A stretch of 64,000 nucleotides of DNA from Aphidius gifuensis (Eukaryota > Arthropoda > Insecta > Hymenoptera > Braconidae), in contig NC_057788.1 in assembly GCF_014905175.1 (NCBI RefSeq), positions 5,580,001 to 5,644,000 on the forward strand, written 5' to 3'. Below the pieces are notes generated by a model. The model had not been told where the DNA came from, made no database searches, and worked only from the letters and a program-made list of their open reading frames with translations. Below are positions 39,126 through 51,952 of the stretch, one piece after another. The translations under genes and the position numbers were made by a program. Position 1 is the first letter of the stretch. Every line of letters starts with the position of its first letter.

Positions 39126-42100
39126 ATTTTAATAATAATTGATTATATATAGGAGTTAAGGATCGGGCCCCTTTAAAATTTACCAATTATAGGTTTGACT
39201 TTTTTCTTTTTTCTACAAATAAATAAATTACTTTTTTAAATTTTAATAAAAGCTTGGAGCAATTATTAAAAGAACAACTCCTTGGTATCACTAATACTAA
39301 AATTACAAAAATAAAATTTTCATTTCATCAAATAAAATTATGTTCTACTTTGTATTCAATGTTTTTTTATTTTCTCAAACTATAAAGCAAAAATTTCAAA
39401 AGAAATCTCATAGCAAGATGATCTTCAATGTCGTCGTAAATTGAAATTTTATATGAGAAACGTGAGTGGAATGTAACAGAATGTGTTACATATATAAAAT
39501 CCATTGAATTTCAGTCAACTATGTATCTTTGTATATTGCAAAATATAAGGGGACTAGAACCCCGAGTATACACACAAACCTATAAAATTCAATTGAAAGC
39601 TCAAGAGTATTCCATAATGACATTGTATATATGTTTAATTGTATGTCAAGTTGCTTATATATAAACACAATTTGACTTGTTAATACATATTTCAAAGCTA
39701 TATTTAAAATACAAATTTTATGCATAAATGTATAATGCAGTGGATATACAACAACAAAAACAAAAAGACACAAACTTTTCCTTTGACCGTAGACAAGTTG
39801 CCTTATAGATGACATGCTTGACTTAATTCAATTGACGATAATTTAGTTTCATATTTTTATCACCCCCTACAGATTGAAAATACAAGCAAAGTCTTAACAT
39901 GGCAACAATGTCAAAAGTAAGAATATATATGAAAAAATAAATAGGTCAATTAAGATGATGACGAAATTCGAAATATAATTATTATTGAAAATTTAATTAA
40001 ATTATTTATTTTTAAATCAATCATGACGTCATGCTAAAAATATATTTAATTATTAAAAATAATAATCATAAATTTTGTTAATTAATTAGACGGAAAAAAA
40101 AATATATATACAAAAAAATAAAATAAAAATAAAATTGTAAAGAAATAAATAAGCGAAAGAAATAAAAAAAAAAAATTAGAAAAATAAATATAGTTTTGTA
40201 ATATAGCCAGGTAAAAATAATTTAAAAAAAAAAAAAAAAGTCGACCAGACAATGGCGTTCTTGCTGTCTTAATCACTTTTGAATCTAGGCCAAATTTTAA
40301 GCTGAAGAAAAATTTCAACCGAGTGAAAAATTCTAGAAATAAAATATCTCGAATATGTATTATCTAATATCATATATAATATTTCATCTAACCGAGAAAC
40401 ATTTCTTATTTATTCATTTTTTTTTTTTTCTTTTATCGACCTCCTGTGAATTGACAATTCAATTCAACGTGAAACAGATTTTTTATTTCTCCATCATTTT
40501 ACTCAAGAATATAACTGAAAGCTACTGTATCTTTTTTCAAAAAATTTAAATAAAAATAAAAAGTAAATAAATGATTTATATTCATTGAATAAGAGTTGTA
40601 AAATATTTTCAAGAACAGCTTTCAAGTCATTATGAAAAAAAAAAAATTTATACATTCAAAATATATTGCGGGTAAATAAAAATATTTTTGTGTAATATAT
40701 ATCCAACAAGGGTTGTTGAAAATTCAAGAGACAAAAGAACACTTATCTTTAAAACTAGCTGGATTAACATGCGGGGTAGATTATGTCATATATACTAAAT
40801 TATATACGCATTTGTAAAATTTATAGAACACCGTATTATTTATACATCAGATATATTTTATAATGAGGTAATTATACCTTTCATTGTCTTCAATAATAGA
40901 CAAGATATATATGCCATTTTAAATTATGATTATAGAGCTACACACATGATAATTATTTTACATCATGCTATTGAATTTATTTGATAGAAAAATCAACATT
41001 ATATATGAATTATTAATTTTTATTCAATTTGTAAATGGTTATATATGTGTGTATGAGTGGTGACATTATCATTATTATATTATCATAACTTGAATACTTT
41101 GGATGATGATAATTGTTCGTGTTAGACATGAGGATAATATGGTTCACCACAAAATGGCTTTCAATGGAATTAATTATAAATGCATCTGTGCAGAAATTAC
41201 ACTAACTCAAGATGATATATTATTATCGCCATTCAATTTACTGATTATTTTATCGGTCATATATTTTTATTTTATTTATTGATTAATTTTTTTTTTTTTT
41301 ATCTTTCAATTAAATCGTAAATTTTTTTTCTTGTTTGTTTCGAAATTATATTTATCATTTATCTTTAAATCTTTATTGAATCAAGTACCTTGAAAAAAAT
41401 AATTTAATATTTATTTTTATTTATTTTTTATTGTTATTTTAATTGTTTAATATTTATTTTTAAAATTATTAATTATCAAGGATTGTTTTCGAGTAATGTT
41501 GTTGGTATTTTTAGAAAGTTTTAGTTATTCGGAATTATTACGTGTTTGCGAATAAGTTTGTAAAATGCTGGATAAAGTATTGTTACTTTGTCACGAGTGT
41601 TGAATAATATACTACATTAAAAATGTATAATAATAATGGAGTTTTAAATTATATAATGAAAAAAATTACTTAATGATAAAGTTTACTTTTTAAATTTATA
41701 AAAAATTAAAAATGTTATTTACCTTGTTGGTTGTTAAATAACTAGAGTACATAAATATAAGAAAAAAAAAAAAAAGGTAATAAGTGAGTTATTATCTATA
41801 GCTCAAAAAAAATATATATATTTTTTTTTGTATAATATTCTTGGTCAAAGGATAAATTTATCTACTTTAAAGTCAATTTATGGTCAGCAAAAAGCTAGGT
41901 GTTTTATTTACTTATTTTGTTTTTTGCTTTCATCTTGATAATTTCATCGTGTCTTTAAAACTTTTAATGTTTATTTAGAAAAATAAATTTATTAATTATA
42001 CTGTTAATTTGAGTTAAATAAAAATCTACTTGAATTTTTCTTCAATATTTTTTTGTTGTTAGATTAATGATTATATAAATTTTGAATTTTGTATTTTAAT

Positions 42101-45100
42101 TTACATGGTTGAAATACTTGTTTCATTACTTAGAGTATTAAATTTGTAGAAATCCAAGTTTAATGATATTTATGTATAGCTAAATGAAAGCTTTTATATT
42201 GACATTTCAGTTGATGGTTGGAATTCTCTTAGGAGCAACTAAAGACGTATCTTGTACGACTTTCTTGTATTACTTGTATTTTTTTACCCTGGGGATATTA
42301 TTTTTTTTTCAAAACTTCAAGTTGGTGAAAGCTGATCCTTTAAAGAGAAAATTATTTCGAAATGTATATATATACTTTTATGTCAGAGATAAACTTCATG
42401 CTTATATATTCAATGGAAATTTTTCCTTTTTTAAAAGAAGATTTTTCTTTTTTTTAAAAGAAAAAAATAGAGTAGAAAAATAAATTATTTTTTGAATAAA
42501 ATATATGGTATGGAAAAAAAAGGAAAAAGAAGAATTATCAAGATTTCATGCCGTCTTATTTATCAGCTGTGATGAACAATAAAATATAAATTTAAAATAG
42601 TTAAGTGGTATAGTGTGCCTTTGTTCACAAATAATTGGATCACGTTTGTGGCTTAAAGATTTATACCAGCACGTTTCACAAAATATTTATCACATAAACT
42701 TTATTCAAATTTTTAACTGGATATTTAAATCTACTATCTTGACAGTTAAAAATGATTTTTATATTTAAAAAGCTAATATTTTTTATGTATGAAAAATATT
42801 ACAAGCTTAAATTTTCCATCACACATGTGATGTTTAAATAAAATCGATAGGTCCAAAATATTAAAGCTTCATGTCATTTCATACATGAAGCACTTTTACA
42901 TCTCGAATATTAAGTTCTTGTTTCATATATTGCACAACATAAGGTGCTCTTATCGTCCTGAATATCGATTTTACAAGAGCTTTTACTCCATACTAAAAAT
43001 ATATACACAATTTTACCAAAAAAAGACTAAATGAAATATAAAAAAATAGCTCTAAAGATTTTATCATAAAAAAAAATTGACAGAGAATATATTGAATTTT
43101 AAAAATAGATATACAACAAATTATATATGAAAGAAAGTTTTTCTGGCTATGCATACATTTTTAAATTCATCGATACCAGTATATATATCTAATTGTATAA
43201 AATTTTCATTTGAACCAAACTATAAATGAGATTTTCTCATGTCAATGCGTAATAATAAAAATAAAAAAAATTCTTTGAATATTCAACAGGGATGACGTGA
43301 AGCTAGCAAACATAGAGTACATATGACTGAATAATTTACACTGAAATAACTGATGAAAGTAATATCTGCTTTCCAAAAGTCTAAAAATATGCAAAAAACA
43401 AAAAAGCCCTCTGGCAAGTGAGAGTGAGAAAAATGAAAAGAATGAAAAAAAATATATATAAAATACAAAATTCCTCTTGAATAACTCCTTAAAAAATAAA
43501 AAAAATAAAAACTTGTTGAAAAAAAATTCAAAAATATACATATAAAATAAAAAAAAGTGGCATTTTAAAAAAAAGTCAAAAATCTTAAAATCGATAAATA
43601 AGAAAAAAATATATATATGATTGAAAAATCAAGATGAAAGTTGAAGCCATTGAATTTGGAAATTGAGGGATCTTTTAAATGAAATGTATATAACATATAT
43701 GTGGGTGATAAAGGGCTGTTGCTGACAGTTTTGGTGCGCAAAAGGTCGTGGCAGCGTAAGGTCAAAAGTTCACCGGCTAACCTGCAACGTGGGGCAAGAC
43801 CAAGCTGAATATATTCGATCGTGGTTGCTTGTCCTACCTATCTTGTACACCGAATAGTTGGAAAACAGTGTACAACAAAATGACAAGAAGGACAAAAGAT
43901 GCTATGTTATATATACAAAGAGAGGAAGAGAGAGGAAGAGAGAAACTTAGAGGTGAAATTTTCAATAAGAGGAGTAAAGGGAGCAGCAAATTACTGGTAC
44001 AGAAATGGCAATTCTCGGAGCTTGTTGGTAAGCAAGAGCAGAGAGACCAGCATGCAAATAAACACGATGGACAATGTATGTATGCTGAGTGATTTCTCTC
44101 CCTCTCTCTGGTTCAATTAAATGAACCGAACTATCACGATATTATATTGACGTAAATGGTTTTAATATTCTGTTATATTTGGTATCGTTAATAACAGTTT
44201 TACAATTTAATTAATATTTACAGCAATTATATTAATTAACTCGTCAATATGACAATACATTTATTTTTATAAATTAAAAAAATATATATCTGTATCAATT
44301 ATTTCAATTATAAATTAATTAACTAAAAATATAAATATAAATGTATTTTTAAATATTACGCAGATAAAAAGAAAATATTTTTTTTTATTTTCTTTTTTTA
44401 TTTTCAATGATAAAAAAGTTTGCAAGATAGTTGAATATTAAAAAAAATGATATAAAGTGAGACGTAATATCTTGCTCATTGTAAAATGTTATATAAAAAA
44501 ATTATCTTAACGAGATATAATAATAAAAATTTTTTTACTGACTTGAAAGGATAACAGAAAATAATATTTTATGCTAGATGATATTTAAAAAATTATAATC
44601 TGTATTAGTTTTTTTTTTTTTTTGTTTTTATTGTTATTGTTATTTGCGTTTTAAAAGTATTTAACTTTTAAATATTTTTTTTTATTTTTTCAAATGTGAC
44701 TGCAGTTTTTATAAAAAAAAAAAAAAAATAGCTTTACATTGCGTGCACAGAATTAAGATTATAAAAAAATAAAATGAAATAAAGCTTTTGAGGCGATGTA
44801 TAATTTTTTTTTTCTTTATATATATAAAATTATTTAAATACATAAATATTTTTTGTAAATTAAATCAAAGTATAATTTTTTTATCTACGTGATTTTCCAA
44901 TGCACATTTTGTCGTCAATAATTCATCTCATGATGACCTCAAAAGTGCAGATAAATCGAGCTGTCACCAGAATATATTTCAATAATTTATCGATAAACTG
45001 AATGTGAAGAGATAAGATTTTTATTGGAGATTACATGCTGTACACGAACTCTGTGTTATTATATTATAAAAACACGGTCCAGTCTGGATACGAGATTTAA

Positions 45101-48100
45101 ACTGCATACTAACTATTAAACAACAAAGACCAAAATTCAATTAATAATAATTAATTAAATATTTACAAAACAATATTATCTATCATATTAAAAAACTCAT
45201 ATATAAAAATAAATATATTATTAAATAAAAAACTTTAATTAATTAATTAAAATATCCGTTAATTGAAATTTATATCTTTTATATTTCAAGTGTAGAGAAT
45301 GCATATGACTTGGCAAATAATATTGAAAAACTTTAAGTAATTAATTCATAAATTAAACAGTTAATGGTGTGGTGCATCATTAATAAGCAATTTTAATTTT
45401 TTATTAGCAAACATTTATACCGGGTTGCGATAATCCCTCTTTTTTAATTTTTAAAAAATTCATTTTTTATGTTTATTTAAAATTTTATTTATTCTTTAAT
45501 ATTAATCTTTTATTTATTTATTTATTTTTGTTGCTTTAGTATTTTAAAAAACTTGAAAAAGTAAATAAAAAGTATCCAAGTTAGGTAGTTAGACAGGAAC
45601 AAGTAGTGTAGGTTGAGGTTTGGTCAGCCAAAGAGCAGAATGACTTGGCCCCTATACACAGTGATCCTTAAGTACGTTTATCTTATGTACCTATCAACCT
45701 TTCTACTATCTTCTATAATATATATCACGTTACTATATAGCTTAGTCACTCTTTTACGACTACCCCTATTACTTCTTACTCTTCACAATCCCATTTATTT
45801 TCATAATTTAACTTTACTTAAACTATTATTATTATAATATAATATTGAAAATATTTCATGAAAAATAATAATATATTTAAGCTGTGCTTAAAACTTTTAT
45901 AAAATATGAATATTTTAAACTTGGATTTGACTCAATTCTTAAAATTTACAATTCTCTTAATACGCAAAAAACTTTTATTAAAATAATTTCAATATATAAA
46001 ATATAAATGTAAAAAAAAATTATAATACGTTAGTAAATTTAATATACAATATAATAATAATTTAATTAAAAGTAATAATTGAGTATTTATGTACTTTGAT
46101 AAATAAATAAAACACTTGTCGACATTAAAGCCTTATCAGATTATTGAATTATTATCAGTCCATCAATTTAGCACTCAGTAACAGGTACAGTAAGTAGATT
46201 GAAACGATCATCATAAAAATCATAATAATAAAAATAAAAAAAAAAATTGAATAATCTAGAGAGACGACCGAGAAAATTTGTATTTACCAGTTGCATCGTA
46301 TTTGAGGTTTCCAAGGAAGATTAAAGTTTAGATAGCGACTGAAGCGCATAGATGGTTAGTACATAAAATGAAATGTTGCCAATTGCAATATCTCCCATGT
46401 TGCATGCTATACCCACCAATGAACAGAGACAAAAAAAAAATATAAATAAAAAAAAAAAAAGGCTTTTACAAATCCCTGATAAATCCCCTTGTCAATTCAA
46501 AAAGCTCTTGTCGTTGAAATCCCGGGAATTTTTTTTTTATTCAACTATTTCAATGGATATTATCTTTTTTTTTTTTTTTTTTAACCAATGAACCATCAAA
46601 TTTTGTTGTCCATTTATTGTTTTATTTTATTCTCGACACATTGAATTAAAAATAAATAAATAAAATAAAACCAGTATATATTTTTATTTGTTTTTTATGT
46701 GTATAGAGATTGTGCACAATGAACTGCCAACTTTTATAATTGCATTATACGTTGTCAATTATTCAGCCTCGAGAAACGAAAATTATTTCAACACGTCATG
46801 GTAATGTATAAGTGATTAAATATATGCATTAATAGTTAATACGAACATGCATAAATGTTTGTATAATGCATACATTCTAGAGTGAAAATTTTGTGTTAAA
46901 TTATCTTTTGTTTTATTGTGATTATCGTGAATGCTTATGCCTCGATGATTTTCAATCGGATTTCATCGGCTATTCAATGCATTAATTTTAATTAATTAAT
47001 TGGTTGAACATAACTTTGAGGATATTTATATTACTTACATTAGAATTTTTAAATAACTATTCAACTATTATTATTTATATTTATTTTATAATATAATTTT
47101 TATATTTTTATTTATTTTAAAACAATTTAACAAAGCGGTTTGGTCAGAACATAACCACATGCTATTTGTTGTCATTTCCATCGACCCTTTTAAACTATAT
47201 AATATTGGTCTAGGGCGGATGACTAGACTATTACATGCCAAAGTTTTTCTATGTTATCCAATTGATCGATAAACTATTTCAACTTTATTTTCTTTTTTTT
47301 TCATTATTGTTATTACTTTATCTTGTCCAGTATTGTATTTCATGGTTTTATATAGTTCTTTGTTATTTTGAATATTTTTTTTTTATTAATTTTTATTTTA
47401 ATTAAAAGTAATAATTGAAAAAAAATATATGAACCTGAATTATTTTATACCTTTTTTAAATTTTATTTTAGATATGGAAAAAATAGAATTCGGGAAATGC
47501 AATCTGCTCGTATTCAATCAGTGTTTTTTTATTTCTTTTAATTTAATTTAATATTTTTTTTCAGTTCTACGAGCTGGAAATTCAATGCTTGTTATTTTCT
47601 ATATACCCGAGCAATTAATAAATGTGAATTCAGCATTCAATAGTCAAACAAATAAAAATAAACTATTTTATAAAAAGTTTAAATATTATTTTTAATTTGG
47701 TAAAAGTATTTTAATGTGGACATGGTATTTTCAAAAGTAGTTAAATTTAGTTGTCTAATGATAATTAGATTTGATGTTGCAGTGTCATGTTTGCTTACAC
47801 GATTCCTGCATGTATGCATTAACACTCAGTAAGGTTGAATTGATACACCAAATAAAGTTTAAAGCCCAATGGTTTTGTTTTTATACACTTTGAAATACTG
47901 TGCTTTATAAAAAGTTTAAAACTTTTTGTTATGAAAAGTTATAAAAAGTATTAAAGAACGAAAAAAAAAGCTCAAAAAAAAAAGCTCACAAAAATTATAA
48001 ATTGAATATAATGAAATTCAAGTTTATTATTTAAATTAAAATTTATAAATTTTTTGTGAATTTAATATTTAAAGTTATTTAATTAAATTGATATAAAAAG

Positions 48101-50171
48101 TGATTATTATCGATTTAATATTTAAAGATAATATTATGAAGGACAATTGTATTTAAAATGATAAAAAAATTTATTGATAATTAAATTTTCGTATATAATT
48201 TTATAATTAAATTATTTAATGTGATGAAATATTTTTTTATTTATTTGTTTTTAATTTAATTTGATCAATAACAAATTCAGTTATAAACAAATTTTAAATT
48301 GAAACTCAATATTGATGATTATGTTGCTACCACAAAGTGAAACTTTTTTTACTAAAACTTTTCAATTTATTTTTTCATACTTTTTTTTTTTATTTTGTTT
48401 AGTAAGTTGATTTTTTTTTCAACGGGTTAATGAAGCATTAACGAGTTAAGCTACGTGCGATGTTTATACACAATGTAAACATGCAACGTAAGATGAAGAA
48501 AATCCAGATGATTCTTGGCTGGAATTTAAACGAAATACAAATCCGTCACTGTAACTATATTGTGAAAACTTTGTTTGATACTTTTGATAAAAAGTTGAAT
48601 AAAAATAGACAAAATTAATGAATCACATAGAAATTCAAAGTTTGTAGCAACATGTCATTGTCAAAGTTAAACAATCCAAGTATTTTCTTTTTATTTTTTT
48701 ATAAATTATATATTTTTATTTATTTACTTGTATTTTTTTATATGTAAAAGACAAATTGCAAAGTAAGTTTTTTAAATTTCCTACACAACCCTACACAATT
48801 TATTTGAACATATTTTTTTATTTTCCTTTCAAATAAAAGATGAAAAAAAAAATGATCTTGTTTACAAAGGCATGTGGAGGATTATATATAAAAACACCCA
48901 AAAAAGTCAGCAATAAAATTCAATTCTTCGTGTCAATATTTAAAGGTCAATATTAGGAAAAAAATAAAAGCTTATATGATTTCATATTTTCAGATTTATA
49001 CAACTTAAAATCATTTGAAGAAAAAAAAATTTATGTATAATTAAATGAAAGCTTTTTTTTTCCTCTTTTTCAACAAACAAAAAAAAAAAATAATCAAAGT
49101 TAATAAATTTTAAAAATCAACAGATATGAGATTGTCAATATTACACAATGAAATCACATGTCTTAGATCGCTAAAAATTGATTACTCAGGGGAGAGACCA
49201 CGCCCGTTGATGAAAAAAATAAAAAAAAACAATAGAACGTAAAAGAAAATAGTAAAAAAAAAAAAAAATATTTAAAAAATAAAAAAAAGCCATGTTACCC
49301 GAGGCTTGTAGGTGCCACAATGGTTTGATTTATCATTCTTACAGTGAAAGGGGTTGGCAAGTTGAAGGCCATTATTTTAGACTTAGTTGTTTACTGTCAA
49401 AACAATAAAATAATTACGGTAATAATAGTAATAAATAAAAAAGAAATGTATATAAATTAATATAATATACTTTTTTTGTTTTGATGAACAAAATGAGAAA
49501 ATAAAAAAAAAATAATCATTTAGTAGTTATACTTGTTGTTAAATATATATGTCATTTTTTATTTCTAATAATATATATATAGGTTGAGACTTTATTGGAT
49601 CCTTGAAAGCATATATTGATGCGTAGATCAGACGAGGGTTCGAACCTGTCACGTCTGTAGACGTTAATGGACAGTTAGAAAAGGGAAAATTCTAAATAAG
49701 ACATATCATTTTGCCCATGAAGAAAAATCAAGTGCATCGACATATTATTATTTTTATTTTACGAGGGTAAAATAATATATTCTATTTGTTTTATATATTT
49801 TTATCTTAAATCATGACAGATGTAAAATACACTAGTTTATAAATTAAATTTTTATATATTCAATAATAATTTTTACAAGTAATATTCTTCAATTTAATTT
49901 ATATGATAATAATATATAGAATTTTAATTTTTTTATGAATTAATTTCATCAACTTTGTATTTAATATAATTTTAAATTTATAATAACAAAAATTTAATGA
50001 ATTTATAAATAAATTTCGAGGGTTTTTTTGTAAATAAATTTTAGATTTCTATGAAAACTCTTATTTTTTTTTTTTTCATATAAAATGGTAAAAAATTAAA
50101 TATTAAAAAGGTTTAAAGTTTATTTTTTTGAATGTTAATAATATAAGTGAAATATTTTTAAAAATTCTTAC
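39126..50171. other. Gene-poor AT-rich interval, right part
   Basis: About 11 kb of AT-rich sequence with no gene I can support. Blocks of higher complexity occur at 43680-44110, 45590-45660, 46260-46380, 48420-48560, 49180-49380 and 49590-49680, but none gives a domain-like frame with splice signals. Short open frames (for example at 42184-42483) are Phe/Leu-rich noise. It may be intron of a gene starting near 50.4 kb. Confidence 0.4.
43890..44115. promoter_or_regulatory. GA-rich (GAGA-type) block
   Basis: The plus strand has repeated GAGAGGAAGAGAGAGG at about 43919-43945 and a CT-rich CTCTCCCTCTCTCT at about 44096-44109. Together they flank a 150-base stretch of near-balanced composition. 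Such paired GA/CT blocks are bound by GAGA-factor-type proteins in insects at promoters and enhancers. A role here is inference. Confidence 0.3.
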
Positions 50172-50420
50172 CGAACAGGGTTGCCTCCGATGACGATCAC
50201 CTACCCCTGGTGACTTCGGCACTACTGTCAATTCACAACAGAAGCTCAAGCAAGCTCAAGCCCGCCTTGCGTATTACCGCATGCGCAATTAACAAGAAAA
50301 AAAAAAGCTCCCCAATCATATCAAGGGGTTGAATAGAGAAAAGAGAAAAATCATAATAAATATATAATAGAGAATAGAGAGACTGGGTCAGCGCCCTCGA
50401 GCGGATAAAAAAATGCAAAT
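50172..50420 (-). promoter_or_regulatory. Orphan promoter and first-exon candidate
   Basis: On the minus strand CCCTGTTCG is followed by a strong donor GTAAGAAT at about 50171. Upstream lies about 130 bases of unusually balanced sequence, including TTGCGCATGCGG, a near-palindromic NRF1/Ewg core-promoter motif at about 50277-50288. Then comes a T-rich stretch. No ATG-led frame looks coding, so this would be a 5' UTR exon of a gene reading leftwards into the 33-50 kb interval. Confidence 0.45.
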
Positions 50421-51952
50421 ATTTCGATTTTTTTAAATCTATATTTTCTTCATTTTATTTTATTTAATTATTTTCAATTAATTTTTTTGCACGTCAAGTA
50501 CTAACTCCGTCAAGCTTGCAATCAATTATTATTCTTGTTTTTTTTACTTTCAAAAAAAAATTAGCAAAATTATCGAGTAAACACTTGACATTGATAATTA
50601 ATTAGAGAATATTTTTTTTTTTTTTATTTTCAAATAGAAAATCATTTGAATCATTTAAATATTTGTTTAACCCAGTTTATATATTTGATATAATTTACAT
50701 ACATAATTGCCGCTGTGCGGACAATATGGTAATAAAGTCACTGAGAATAATTGTTAAATTGTTAAATAACATAAAATAAACAGCCCTTGATTCGCTAAGC
50801 CGCTTATCGACCAACATCTAATTTAAGAATTAAATTAATAATTTATTTATTAATATTTCAGCTAGATATAAATTTATCTATTTGATTTCATGCATTTTTA
50901 ACTTGCAATGAAACTTTATTCATTTTTTTTTTTCTCATAGATTTAATTTATTATTACTTTTTTTTCGTTTCCTAATTTTCTTCTTTTTTACATTGTTTTG
51001 AAAAAAGATATTTCGTATATTCCATTAGAGACTAAAACGTTATTTTTCAAATAAATAAATAAAAAAAAAAACATACAAAATTATGTTTCTATATTAACCA
51101 ATTTAATTGGTTAATTACAAATATTTTATTTATTGATTTTCGTGAAAACACGAGGCAGTTGTCATTGTTATTGCCGACGATAAAAAAATTGTCTCATAAT
51201 TATTTTTTTTTTACTACAAAAAGAAGAAAAGATCTCGTTTAAAACGAAAAAAAAAAAGATTAAATTTTTTTCAAATCCACAATGAGTGTCAACAAATTAT
51301 TTATTATTTTTTTCAATAAATCAGAATTGAAGCTATTTCATAGCATAATTATTATTATTTTTGTTTTTTTAAATCATTCAATACAATGAATTTTATTAAA
51401 TGAAAATGTACATTCTCATATTGATAATACGATTATTTAATTTAACAATTGTCCATTTTTTTTCATAGACTAAACATACTATACCTACAAATATTTATAC
51501 GTCTTGCATTTGAAGAAAAAAAAAGAAAAAAAAAAAATAATAATAAATCAACACATGACCAAGGTTTAACAACAGTAATAATAATAATTACATTTTTAAA
51601 ATTAATTAAAGAATATACCTTGTCTTTGATTCATACTTGTAAACTTGAATTATTTACTTGTTTTTTTTTTTTTTTCTATTTTCTTTGTTGTGTTATTTTT
51701 TAATTAATTGTCTTTTATGTGTTAAATCATTATGAATAGCTCTGCAAATACCACAAGAATTATCGAATGTGAATGCCAATTTACACTAATAAATATATAA
51801 TGTTTGGTCAATGCTCAAGTACACCTTTGTGTCGTATTACTTGTTATCAATATCAAACACTGAGTAGACTAAATAAACACTCAACTGACACTTTTAATTT
51901 AATGTTTGTAGAATAACTATTTTTTCTTTTTTATTTTCACCATTGTCAAAAT
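50421..51952. other. Spacer between the orphan promoter and Sec24 3' end
   Basis: AT-rich sequence without a coding frame that looks real. The right part includes the 3' UTR of the minus-strand Sec24 gene, which stops at 51953. Confidence 0.45.

Noticed and set aside
42184..42483. 99-codon plus-strand frame beginning MKAFILTFQLMVG, resembling a signal peptide
   Set aside because: The rest is Phe, Leu, Lys and Tyr from homopolymers. There is no domain, no splice support, and no codon pattern like the real exons here.
43829..44092. 87-codon plus-strand frame across the GA-rich block
   Set aside because: Much of it is the GA repeat read as Glu/Arg. An overlapping second frame is equally open, and no domain is visible.
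49595..49680. tRNA-like piece with GGGTTCGAACC, resembling a B box and T-loop
   Set aside because: The T-stem has a mismatch and a wobble, and no A box, D-arm, anticodon stem or acceptor stem can be drawn upstream. At most it is a tRNA-derived relic.
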